DNA of 64,000 bases from a bacterium (GTDB lineage Bacteria; UBA8248): assembly GCA_022828125.1 (NCBI GenBank), contig JAJEJD010000015.1, positions 1 to 64,000 of the forward strand, written 5' to 3'. A program made the position numbers and the translations under genes. The notes under the pieces were generated by a model. It had not been told where the DNA came from and searched no databases. It saw nothing but the letters and a program-made list of their open reading frames with translations. Of the stretch, positions 32,985 through 40,999 are shown piece by piece; the first letter of the stretch is position 1, and every line of letters begins with the position of its first letter.

Positions 32985-35063
32985 CTACTCGGGCGCGCCG
33001 CGGTAGAAGCCGCGAAAGTCCAACACGGCGCCGCCGTAGACGTGCCTGATCTTGTAGCGAATCTTGTCCGCGCTGAACCCACTGCCGGCCGTGGGGTTGT
33101 CCTCGATAAACAACTCGGGCTCGCGCATGTCGTCCATGAAGCCGATCTCGATGGTGTCCATGAGGGCCGGGTCGGCGATCATGTACCAGTCGTTCGCGTC
33201 GGTGAGTTCGGGCACCCACAAGGGCTCCACACCCAGGCGGTTGATGAAGCTCGGCTGGTTGGAGTTTCCGCCCTCGACGACCTTGACGGGCGACTGGGTG
33301 ACCTCGAACGCCTCTTCGAGCAGTTCCGTGGGGTGGACGAGGTATTTGGGCCGCGCCTGCGCCGCCACTTCGACGCCCTCTTCCCCGTAAAACGTCTGCT
33401 GACCCATCGCCTTGATGGCGGCGACAGCGTTGTCATACGTGAGTTCGTTCGCGGAGGTGTTGTTGTGGTCGGCGTGGAACAGCGCGTCCCCGTCGTAGAT
33501 GTCCGCGTTGGACGCCAGGAAATCGAACACGAAGCCGTTCAGGGTGCGCTGGGCCGCGCGGGCGAGGCGCTGGGGGATCATGCGGATTGCGCCCATGTCG
33601 TCGTTCTGGATCATCTCCCAGGTGAGGTCCTCCACGCCGCCGCGCTTGGCCACGGCATACGTCACCTCCTCATCCGTCGGGGAGGTGAGCGCCGGATAGG
33701 TGGCCTGCTCGGCGACCGTTTGCAGATCTCCGTAGCCGCCGACGCGCACCCGGCGGTTCGTGCGGAAATCCTTGACGGGCGCTATGGACGAGACGATCTT
33801 CTTCCACTGGTGGAACCGCTCGTCCCTGAAATCGCGCAGCATGGCGCGGCGGATGGAATCCCCGAACGCCTCGCCCCACGTGCTCGTCTCCAAGGAGGCG
33901 GAGAGGCGGCGCACGCCGTTCCAGTCCTCGGCGGCGCGGTGATAGTGGAACGTCTCGGCGAAGAACTGGCGCGGGGTGAGGCGATGGCCCGTGAAATCCT
34001 GAAACGCCTCGCTCATGAAGCGGTAGGGCCGCTCGCCGTCGACCACCTCGTCGCGCGAACTCCAAAGCCCGTCGAGAGCCGCCCGCTTGCGGTCCGCCTC
34101 GTCGCGCATCACCTCGGCACTCGCACCGAAACCACGGAGCGCGCCGCTCGCCGTGAGTTTTTCCAGTGTGGCCGCCTCGACGCGGATCGCCTCTTCGATC
34201 TCCTCCTCCGTGAAGCTCCCCTCGGCGAACTGGGTGCGCATCTTCTCCTGAACGGCTTCGGGAAGTGCCGAGGACGCGAGTTTCCGGGTGAGTATTCCGC
34301 GCGCAGCGGCTCCGGTTACGGCTCCATCCTCCACGGATTCTTCTCCTTTTTTCTTCAGGTCCAGTTCGAGGCCTGCGTCCTCACAGGCCGCGAGGAACTG
34401 TTGCGGCGTCCAGGCATCGCCGAGCTTCTTGCCCGATTCGGGCGCCACGCTTTTGAGTTTCTTTCCGAGTTTTTCGAACATCTTCACCTCCGATGTAGTG
34501 GAATGATTGGCGGCGAGACCCAGAATGCCGCCCCCGAGCTTGCCTTTGTGCACGACGTCGACGGAGTGAACCGCCAGAATCTTTTCGAAATGCATAACGA
34601 GCCCGTCGGCCTCTTCGCGGAACTCCGCCTGCGCGAGCACGTCGAAGGAAAAACCGAAAGGCTCCTCAAGGCCCCGTGCCAGCGCATCGTGCGCCAGCGC
34701 CTGGAACCAGGCCGCTGAGCGCGAAACCGCAAACGTGCTCAAAAGCCCCTCCTCGCCCATGCGGACTTCGCGGTGCCAGCCAACCAGGTTCCTGATGTCG
34801 GGGCCGCCTGAGCCGGTATGGTTGGCAAAGGCCTGCGCGCCCTCGAACAGGGGAGCGGCCTCGCGCAGAACGTTGCGGGGCAGGAACCATTCCCCGTCCC
34901 TCGAGTAGCCGGCTCTTGCGATCAGCACGTCGAAATCCCAGGCTTCGCCCGGTGGCTGCGCTTCTTTCGCCACCGCGCGGATGAGGTGGCCATGCAGCCT
35001 AAGAGGGTGAGAATCCTCTCGCGCCTCTGCACGCGCCCAAATGCGGTTCATCCATCTTTTCAA
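32985..35063 (-). CDS. Fused prohead protease-scaffold-major capsid protein
   Basis: Single reading frame of 692 aa. Residues about 10-180 resemble a prohead serine protease (HLIRAVAKEAQ, FANHTGSGG, LEEPFGFSFDVLAQA with a likely Ser nucleophile, AVHSVDVV). An acidic, helical linker (about 190-300) could be the scaffold. The rest is an HK97-fold capsid region (FMSEAFQDFTGHRLTPRQFF, SPTDEEVTYAVAKRGG, FHADHNNTSANELTYDNAV, NRLGVEPLWVPELTDANDWYMIADP). The start is TTG 35063 with AAGGAG upstream; longer frames read into the AT-rich regulatory region. Protease-capsid fusions are known but uncommon. Confidence 0.82.
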   Translation of the reverse strand: MKRWMNRIWARAEAREDSHPLRLHGHLIRAVAKEAQPPGEAWDFDVLIARAGYSRDGEWFLPRNVLREAAPLFEGAQAFANHTGSGGPDIRNLVGWHREVRMGEEGLLSTFAVSRSAAWFQALAHDALARGLEEPFGFSFDVLAQAEFREEADGLVMHFEKILAVHSVDVVHKGKLGGGILGLAANHSTTSEVKMFEKLGKKLKSVAPESGKKLGDAWTPQQFLAACEDAGLELDLKKKGEESVEDGAVTGAAARGILTRKLASSALPEAVQEKMRTQFAEGSFTEEEIEEAIRVEAATLEKLTASGALRGFGASAEVMRDEADRKRAALDGLWSSRDEVVDGERPYRFMSEAFQDFTGHRLTPRQFFAETFHYHRAAEDWNGVRRLSASLETSTWGEAFGDSIRRAMLRDFRDERFHQWKKIVSSIAPVKDFRTNRRVRVGGYGDLQTVAEQATYPALTSPTDEEVTYAVAKRGGVEDLTWEMIQNDDMGAIRMIPQRLARAAQRTLNGFVFDFLASNADIYDGDALFHADHNNTSANELTYDNAVAAIKAMGQQTFYGEEGVEVAAQARPKYLVHPTELLEEAFEVTQSPVKVVEGGNSNQPSFINRLGVEPLWVPELTDANDWYMIADPALMDTIEIGFMDDMREPELFIEDNPTAGSGFSADKIRYKIRHVYGGAVLDFRGFYRGAPE

Positions 35064-35190
35064 GGGAAACTCCTTTCTGGCTGGTCTTTCATGGTTCCGG
35101 TTACCGGCGAAGCGCCGGAGCCGCCGCCTCCGGGAAACAGGGGGCGGGCGCAACGGCGACAATCTAGAGCAAGGAGCCTCGAACACGGGC

Positions 35191-35212
35191 CGCGCAAATG
35201 CGGGGAAATGCG
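35191..35212. promoter_or_regulatory. Shared operator-like sequence, capsid-side copy
   Basis: A 22-base sequence identical to one at 47784-47805. Its core AAATGCGGGGAAATGCG (35196-35212) repeats AAATGCG with a 10-base period, one helical turn, as expected of a site bound on one DNA face. It lies about 130 bases upstream of the capsid gene start. Confidence 0.65.
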
Positions 35213-35266
35213 TATTTGCCGTCTTTTTTTGCGGAATTTTGAATTTGCTAATTGAAAAATTTAACA

Positions 35267-35283
35267 AAATGCGGTAAATTACG
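35267..35283. promoter_or_regulatory. Degenerate third copy of the operator-like core
   Basis: AAATGCGGTAAATTACG matches the 17-base core of the shared sequence at 13 positions and keeps the 10-base spacing. It sits on the dacA side of the divergent region, next to the weak promoter-like sequence. Confidence 0.4.
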
Positions 35284-35422
35284 GAAAATTCTGGAGTTGT
35301 GGGCGATACGGGTGGTCCCGGCGTCTACCGATTCCGGATACTTCGCCCGCCACTCAGGGATTATCTGGACTCGCCGAGCAAAAAAGACCGCCCCTATCAC
35401 AGCACGGACGAGGTTTGATCTC

Positions 35423-36718
35423 ATGTGGGGCGTCACTCAACCAGCCTTGAATTTCATTCAGAACCTCTCCTGGAATCATATGCTCGACATCGGGATCATG
35501 TGGTTCCTGCTCTACCAGGTCTACATTCGCTTCAAGGGCACCCAGGCGATGCGCCTCCTCGTGCGCGTGTTCGCGGTGTGGCTCATCTATCTCGCCTCCC
35601 AGGCCGCGGGTCTGCACCTGACTTCTTTCCTGCTCTGGGCCATCTGGGTCGCCGTGCTCATATTGTTTCTCATCAATTTCCACGGCGAGATACAGAAGAT
35701 ATTCTTCCAGCTCAACCCGGTGCGCAGAATCTCCATTCTGCTGCGCCGGGCGATGCGCATCCGCCTACCGGACGAGAGCGTCGCCGCCATCGCCGAATCC
35801 GCTTTTTCGCTCGCGGCCAAGCACATGGGCGCCATCATCGTCGTGGAGCACCGGGATTTGACCGACTCCCTGCTGAGAAGTCCGGGCGAAGAAATCGAGG
35901 CGGACATTCAGCCGGCGCTCTTGGAAAGCATCTTCTTCAAGGGAGCGCCCTACCACGACGGCGCCGCCGTCGTTCGCGAGAACAAGGTCTCGCGCGTGGG
36001 ATGCGTTTTGCCCCTTTCGGAGAACCACGCCCTGCCGCCCGAGTTCGGCACGCGCCACAGGGCGGCGGTCGGCATCACGGAGCGTTGCGACGCCCTGGCG
36101 ATCGTCATCTCCGAGGAACGCGGAGCAATCACCTGCGTGGAGGGCGGCCTCAGCAAGGCGATGGAAAACGAAGATGAACTCGCCTCCTGGCTCACAACGC
36201 GGCTGCGCGCGGCCCGCGAGGCGGGGCAGACGAAAGGGCGCATCTCGCTCCGCCACGTTTTCGTGAACTGGCGGCCCAAGCTCGCCGCGCTGGCCGCCGT
36301 TATATTTCTCTGGTCGCTCGGGGGGCAGGAGAACCAGAATCCGCAGAATTTCTTCCCGCAGCTCGAAAGCAAGGTGGAGGAGGAGTTCCGGGTCCCGGTC
36401 CATTACTACAATGTTCCGAGCGGCGTCACCCTGCCGGCAGATGCGGCGAAAGAGGTCAAAATTCGACTCAGGGGCAGGCGTGATCTGCTCAATTACATCG
36501 ACGCTACCCGCCTGCGCGTGAACGTGAACCTCGCCAAAATGACGCCCGGAGCGCATACGCGCACGCTGTCGGGCCGCGACATCGACCTGCCGAACGGTCT
36601 CGAATTCCTGAGCGCGGAGCCCAAAACCCTGGACTTGAATCTCGCCGAGTCGCCGGCGCCTGAGAAAATGACGAAATCGAGCGCCTCAACCGGGACGCCG
36701 GAGTCCTCGAACTTTTAA
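35423..36718 (+). CDS. dacA: Diadenylate cyclase CdaA fused to a YbbR (CdaR) domain
   Basis: Makes the second messenger c-di-AMP from two ATP at the membrane. Three N-terminal membrane segments (about residues 14-85) precede the DAC domain, with the DGA motif at about D179 (YHDGAAVV) and the RHR motif at R211-R213 (TRHRAAVGITE). After about residue 270 a fourth membrane segment (LAALAAVIFLWSLGG) leads into one YbbR repeat (VPVHYYNVPSGVTLP, VKIRLRGRRDLL). CdaA and the YbbR regulator CdaR are usually separate genes; here they are one 431-aa protein. The ATG at 35423 follows a GAGG. Confidence 0.9.
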   Translation: MWGVTQPALNFIQNLSWNHMLDIGIMWFLLYQVYIRFKGTQAMRLLVRVFAVWLIYLASQAAGLHLTSFLLWAIWVAVLILFLINFHGEIQKIFFQLNPVRRISILLRRAMRIRLPDESVAAIAESAFSLAAKHMGAIIVVEHRDLTDSLLRSPGEEIEADIQPALLESIFFKGAPYHDGAAVVRENKVSRVGCVLPLSENHALPPEFGTRHRAAVGITERCDALAIVISEERGAITCVEGGLSKAMENEDELASWLTTRLRAAREAGQTKGRISLRHVFVNWRPKLAALAAVIFLWSLGGQENQNPQNFFPQLESKVEEEFRVPVHYYNVPSGVTLPADAAKEVKIRLRGRRDLLNYIDATRLRVNVNLAKMTPGAHTRTLSGRDIDLPNGLEFLSAEPKTLDLNLAESPAPEKMTKSSASTGTPESSNF

Positions 36719-37154
36719 GACCTCTCTTTTCAGATACTTGAATTTTCACCCACTCGAAAATTTGCTTTTTCAGAACAAAATACCGATATTGGAGAGACTG
36801 GACTATCGCCGCCGAGACGCCCAGGGCGCCTTGACGATCGATATGGGCGAGCCATCTCTGGTGGTTCTCGGCACCAGCCGAGTGAAGCGGTGAGGAGCCG
36901 ACACAGGAAGCGGCTCCAGTCCAGTTTGCGGAGACCCTTCAACAGAAGGAGGATGCGATGGTATCGACGATAAATCGCTTCAGCCGTGCGGAAACGCCGC
37001 CCTCCCCGGGCCCATCGCATCAGCCGGCCGGGGAGGAAGACAAAGGCTGATGCACGGATAAAGGCGACACGACGCCTTTGCAGGGTGAGACGAGTTCTCA
37101 CCCGAGAAAAAGCAAAAAAAGAGAGCGGGATGCAACGTCCCGCTCTTCTTTTTT
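36719..37154. other. Gap without a supported gene
   Basis: A long open frame exists on the minus strand, very rich in Arg and Leu, but it has no ribosome site and no family resemblance I can name. The region may be a decayed gene end. At its right end are two hairpins: GGGTGAGA/TCTCACCC at 37083-37103 and the terminator at 37122-37152. Confidence 0.5.
37122..37152. terminator. Bidirectional intrinsic terminator
   Basis: AGAGCGGGA (37122-37130) and TCCCGCTCT (37138-37146) form a 9-bp stem with a 7-base loop. A T-rich tract (TCTTTTTTC) follows on the plus strand, and an A run on the left gives a T run on the minus strand. It would end both dacA transcripts and the convergent small gene at 37155. 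Confidence 0.8.
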
Positions 37155-37349
37155 CTAGCTCTTGGCCTCGAGTCTCCGCATTTCGATTTCGAGTTGCTGG
37201 AGCCTGTTCTTGATCATGTTGAAGTCGTACTCGAATCCCTCGGCGAGCAGCGTGAGCCCCTGGTAGAGCTGGTGCTTTTCCGGTTCTTCTTCCGCGCTCA
37301 CCGAATCGAGCATCTCGGCGAAAACCTCTCTGGCGTGATGAAAGCTCAA
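37155..37349 (-). CDS. Small hypothetical protein, 64 aa
   Basis: Acidic, helical protein ending in a likely short coiled coil (FNMIKNRLQQLEIEMRRLEAKS). Start TTG 37349 follows GGGGAAGGGG. A terminator lies immediately downstream, which supports it being a real gene. Divergent from the OsmC selenoprotein gene. Function unknown. Confidence 0.5.
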   Translation of the reverse strand: MSFHHAREVFAEMLDSVSAEEEPEKHQLYQGLTLLAEGFEYDFNMIKNRLQQLEIEMRRLEAKS

Positions 37350-37484
37350 AACCCCTTCCCCCTTTTTGAATGAGAACGCGCACTGCGAATCAACAAATCT
37401 TTTGCGGGAAGAATCCCGCTCCTGTCTTTGCTAGAATCCACCGCATCGACAAATAAACCACAACGTAATCGAGGAGTCATCTTC

Positions 37485-37982
37485 ATGCCGGAAAGACCGA
37501 ACACGCCGCAAGTCATCCTCCGCCACATTCAGGGCACGCAGCTCCAGATGTTCACCACCACGGGCAAGCACTCCTACGTGCTCGACGAACCCGAAACACG
37601 GGGCGGCACGGACCTCGCCGCCACGCCGTTCGAGTTCTTCATCGCAGGGCACGCGGGCTGAGGCCTCTACACGCTGCTGGGAGCAGCGAAGGCAAAGGGC
37701 ATCCGGATCGACGACGTGGAGGTGCACGCGGAGTTCAAGCGGAACATAACGCCTAAATTTCACGCGGATTATCACGCGGACCCCGAGCGGCGAAAACTCT
37801 CCATCGGCGTCATCCGCACGAGCTACTACATCCACGGCGACGTAACGGAAGAACAAAAGGCGGAGCTTCTGGATGAACTCGAAAACTGCCCCATCCACAA
37901 CACGCTGATGACGCCGCCCAGGCTCGAGGAGCGGATCGTCGTCTTAGAGAAAGACGAAACCGCGCCAAAAGAGATTTCATAA
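37485..37982 (+). CDS. OsmC-family selenoprotein with in-frame UGA (Sec59)
   Basis: OsmC/Ohr-fold peroxidase-type protein of 165 aa. The frame is interrupted only by TGA at 37659-37661, which falls exactly at the first catalytic Cys of the family: FFIAGHAG-U-GLYTLLGAAKAKGI. The second conserved Cys is present in NCPIHNTL. A perfect hairpin begins 11 bases after the TGA. The same frame then continues with good OsmC sequence (VEVHAEFKRNITPKF) to a TAA. I read it as selenocysteine rather than a broken gene. Start ATG 37485 follows GAGGAG. Such a protein would reduce organic peroxides using a selenolate. Confidence 0.88.
37672..37688 (+). promoter_or_regulatory. SECIS-like recoding hairpin in osmC
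   Basis: CGCTGCT-GGG-AGCAGCG forms a perfect 7-bp stem with a GGG loop at 37679-37681, 18-20 bases after the first base past the UGA region. Bacterial SECIS elements are short stems just downstream of UGA with G at the start of a small apical loop. Confidence 0.75.
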
Positions 37983-38011
37983 CGGCGGAGAAAGAGCCGC
38001 TTGCCAAATAA

Positions 38012-38304
38012 GGGGTTGTTGGAAAAGTCCTCTCCGACCTTCGAGATTGTTCGCCGTAGGGACAGGCCTCCGTGCCTGTCCATTCCCCCTTGCAGAGCGC
38101 CCGACAACCACTCCCCCCTTGAGGGGGAGTCGCAGAAGCCGAGCGTTTTTTGCGAAGGCTGATGCGGTGGGGGGTAAAATGCGTTTTATTGCCATTCCGG
38201 ATTATACCCCCCACCGAATCGCTTTCGGGCTTACGCCCTCAGCTCTTCGACTCCCCCTCAAGGGGGGAGTGATTCCTCTCTCCTCGGACTTTTTCAACAA
38301 CCCC
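38012..38304. repeat. MITE-like composite element, 293 bp
   Basis: Outer ends GGGGTTGTTGGAAAAGTCC (38012-38030) and its near-perfect reverse complement (38286-38304, 18 of 19 pairs) enclose a perfect 24-base inverted pair (38109-38132 and 38248-38271) and a further inner pair (38166-38176 and 38205-38215). The element fills the gap between the osmC and guanine deaminase genes. No gene is visible in it. Confidence 0.8.
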
Positions 38305-38377
38305 GATAATGGGAGTCTTGAACAACAGAAGAAGCTGGGACTTCGGCAGGAGAGGAAGACACCCTTCAAAGTGAGTC

Positions 38378-38851
38378 CTAGTAGGAAATCCTGTCGTCCA
38401 TCCGCGTCCACAGATTGAAGGATTCGAGCGCTTCTTCTTCCAGGAGCCGCTTTGCTTCGAGTTTTCTTTCATCCATCGACAGGGCGATTTCCTTGTAGAG
38501 AAATTCATCGGAAAACCCGATCGCATCGGCCTCGACGATGGTGTTCCCGTAAAACATGCGATCGAGTTTCGCCCAGTAAATGGCGCTCAGGCACATGGGG
38601 CAAGGCTCGCAACTCGTATAAATCTCACAGCCCGAAAGATCGAAATTGCCCAGTTTCGCACTCGCCGCCCGTATGGCGAGCATCTCGGCGTGCGCGGTGG
38701 GGTCGCAAGAAGACGTCACCCGGTTCGAACCCTCGCCGATGATTTCGCCGTCCTTGACGACGACGGACCCGAAAGGCCCGCCCAGCCCCTCTCGCACGTT
38801 TTGAGAAGCGAGCGATATCGCCCTTCTCATGAAAGATTCCTGCGTCATCAT
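38378..38851 (-). CDS. guaD: Guanine deaminase (cytidine deaminase-like fold)
   Basis: Zinc hydrolase converting guanine to xanthine. The zinc motifs are TAHAEMLAI (His and catalytic Glu) and TSCEPCPMCLSAIYWA. The flanking text (GIGGPFG-like GLGGPFGSVVVKDGEI, YKEI, NLW near the C-terminus) closely follows Bacillus GuaD rather than tRNA adenosine deaminase TadA. Start ATG 38851 or 38848, with GGGAGATAAG upstream; 157 aa. Confidence 0.85.
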   Translation of the reverse strand: MMTQESFMRRAISLASQNVREGLGGPFGSVVVKDGEIIGEGSNRVTSSCDPTAHAEMLAIRAASAKLGNFDLSGCEIYTSCEPCPMCLSAIYWAKLDRMFYGNTIVEADAIGFSDEFLYKEIALSMDERKLEAKRLLEEEALESFNLWTRMDDRISY

Positions 38852-39060
38852 TTTGCTTATCTCCCGTTTGGTTTCCACTTTTTCGTCGCCGTTATCTCTT
38901 CACTGCGTCTATTTTTTCTCCAGATTCCCCTCATCTTAACTTGTTTTTGAAATGGTTTGCATTCATTTTACAGGTTCTCCTTTTACAGTCTCGAAGGTGC
39001 GGAGCCTCAAACAAAACAAACCCTACTGTGCGATATTCGCAACCCGAAAAGGAATTGATG

Positions 39061-39981
39061 ATGAAAATCGGATTCATCGGACTGGGAAACATGGGGGCGG
39101 GCATGGCGGCCAACCTCCAGAAAGCGGGCTACGAGCTCGTCGTCCACGACATCGCCCCCGAAGCCGCGGCGGCTCACATCGAGCGCGGCGCGCTCTGGAC
39201 GGATTCCCCGGAGGAGGTCGCCAAGGCCTGTGAGATCGTCTTCACCTCCCTGCCGGGACCCAAAGAGGTGGAGAGCGTCGCCACGGGGCCGAACGGCATC
39301 CTGGCGGGCATCAGCGCGGGGAAAATCTACGTCGACCTGAGCACGGGATACCCTGCTGTCGTGCGCCGCATCCATGAAAAGTTTGCGGAAGCGGGAGCGC
39401 ACATGCTCGACGCGCCCGTGAGCGGCTCCACCATCGGCGCGAACACGGGCCGCCTCGCCATCATGGCGGGGGGCGATGAGGAGATATATGAGCGCTGCAA
39501 GCCCCTGTTCGACGCCATGGGAGACCATCCCACATATACCGGCCCGATCGGCACGGGCACCGTGTGCAAGCTCGCGCATAACTGCATGAGCTACGGCATC
39601 CAGACCCTCGCGGCGGAATGCTACTCCCTGGGCGTCAAGGCGGGCGCCTCGCCCGATGTCCTGGCCGAGACGATTCGTAACGGCGCGGTGGGCCGGGGCG
39701 TGCACTTCCACTTCATCTTCCCCGAGACGTTCTTCAAGGGGAAATTCGACGAGCCCCACTTCCCCATGAAGGGCGCGGTGAAAGACGTAGGCCTGGCGCT
39801 CAGGCTCGCCCGCGAGCACGACGTGCCCATGGCGATAGGCAACATCGCCTACGGGGAGCTCATCTCAGGCTTGAACCGAGGATGGGGGGAGGATGACGCG
39901 AGGCGCGCCATGACGCTCCAGGAAGAGCGCGCGGGCGGCGTGAAGATGAGAGTTTCAGAACAGGAGATTGACGCGAAATGA
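39061..39981 (+). CDS. 3-hydroxyisobutyrate dehydrogenase-family oxidoreductase
   Basis: NAD(P)-dependent beta-hydroxyacid dehydrogenase, 306 aa. N-terminal KIGFIGLGNMGAGMAANLQKAGY binds the cofactor, DAPVSGSTIGANTGRLAIMAGG is the substrate loop, and the catalytic Lys is in GTGTVCKLAHN. Start is ATGATG at 39058-39063 after AAAAGGA. The stop overlaps the next ATG (ATGA), so it leads the cluster of two F420-type oxidoreductases and, further on, the UGSC selenoprotein. Confidence 0.92.
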   Translation: MKIGFIGLGNMGAGMAANLQKAGYELVVHDIAPEAAAAHIERGALWTDSPEEVAKACEIVFTSLPGPKEVESVATGPNGILAGISAGKIYVDLSTGYPAVVRRIHEKFAEAGAHMLDAPVSGSTIGANTGRLAIMAGGDEEIYERCKPLFDAMGDHPTYTGPIGTGTVCKLAHNCMSYGIQTLAAECYSLGVKAGASPDVLAETIRNGAVGRGVHFHFIFPETFFKGKFDEPHFPMKGAVKDVGLALRLAREHDVPMAIGNIAYGELISGLNRGWGEDDARRAMTLQEERAGGVKMRVSEQEIDAK

Positions 39982-40982
39982 AACACGGAATCGCCATGCT
40001 GCCCCCCGCGCCGGAGACCTACGCCCACTGGTGCCAGCTCTCCGAAGAGGCGGGCTTCGACGTCATCTGGGTGCCGGACTCGCAATCCCTCTACCGGGAG
40101 CTTTACGTCTCGTGCGCCATCTGCGCGGCCAACACCTCGCGCGTCCTGCTGGGGCCGAACGTCACGAATCCCCTCACGCGCCACCCCGCGACGGCGGCGA
40201 GCGCCATCGCCACGGTGGATGAGTTCTCGGGCGGGCGCGCGCTGTTCGGGATCGCCACGGGCGACAGCGCCGTCCTGAATCTCGGCCTGCGCCCCGGCCG
40301 TGTTGACGATATGAGAGACTACGTTCTCGCCATGCGCGGGATGTTAGAGGAGGGCGCTGCGACTTACCGGGGAAAACCCTGCACGCTCAACTGGCACAAG
40401 AAGCGGGTTCCCCTTTACATCGCCGCAGAGGGGCCGCGCACCATCCGCCTTGCGGGCGAGATTGCGGACGGCGTCACCATCGGATGCGGCCTCACGCCGG
40501 AAGTGGCGGCGGATTCCCTCACCTGGCTCGAGGAAGGTGCGAAAAAATCGGGCCGTAAGGTGGACGATCTCGACGTCTGGTGGCTGGCGAAGGTGAACGT
40601 GCGCGAAGACGGCGAGCAAGCGCGCGAGGAGATCCGCATGGCGCTGGCCGCGAGTGCGCACCACGCCTTTCGCTTCACGACCGAGGGCAAGCGAGTGCCC
40701 AAGGAACTCCTCTCCGCCGTCGAAACCCTGAAGCAAGGATACGCGTTTCACGAACACGAGATGGTGGACAAACAGACGAACGCGGAACTCGTGGACGGGC
40801 TCGGCCTTCGCGAATATCTGCTCGATCGCTTCGCCATCGCCGGCAACCCCGCCGAATGCCGGCGGAAGATTGAGGCCATGAAGGCGACCGGCGTCGAGAA
40901 CTTGAGGATTGCCGCCCACGTTCACGACAAGCCCGCCTTCATCCGGGCATGGGGCCGCGAGATAATCGGCAAGATCGAGTAA
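39978..40982 (+). CDS. LLM-class F420-type oxidoreductase, paralog 1
   Basis: Luciferase-like TIM-barrel protein of 334 aa in the F420-dependent methylene-H4MPT reductase-like subgroup. Segments are SEEAGFDVIWVPDSQSLYRE, LGPNVTNPLTRHP, GRALFGIATGDSAVLNLGLRP and YIAAEGPRTIRLAGEIADGV. It is a clear paralog of the next gene (same length, aligned throughout). The ATG overlaps the dehydrogenase stop. Confidence 0.9.
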   Translation: MKHGIAMLPPAPETYAHWCQLSEEAGFDVIWVPDSQSLYRELYVSCAICAANTSRVLLGPNVTNPLTRHPATAASAIATVDEFSGGRALFGIATGDSAVLNLGLRPGRVDDMRDYVLAMRGMLEEGAATYRGKPCTLNWHKKRVPLYIAAEGPRTIRLAGEIADGVTIGCGLTPEVAADSLTWLEEGAKKSGRKVDDLDVWWLAKVNVREDGEQAREEIRMALAASAHHAFRFTTEGKRVPKELLSAVETLKQGYAFHEHEMVDKQTNAELVDGLGLREYLLDRFAIAGNPAECRRKIEAMKATGVENLRIAAHVHDKPAFIRAWGREIIGKIE

Positions 40983-40999
40983 CCGGAAAGGATATCTTC

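Larger units (their letters stand above)
35064..35422. promoter_or_regulatory. Divergent control region between capsid operon and dacA
   Basis: About 360 bases separate the capsid operon (leftward) from the diadenylate cyclase gene (rightward). The part 35217-35295 is strikingly AT-rich. It holds one exact and one degenerate copy of the operator-like AAATGCG repeat described separately. A weak promoter-like pair TTGAAT (35239-35244) and TAACAA (35262-35267), spaced 17, points toward dacA. No gene is visible inside. Confidence 0.45.

Noticed and set aside
36730-37383. Arg/Leu-rich minus-strand frame that looked like a transposase tail
   Set aside because: It spans a terminator and the small gene at 37155 in another frame, and no catalytic motif of any transposase is visible.
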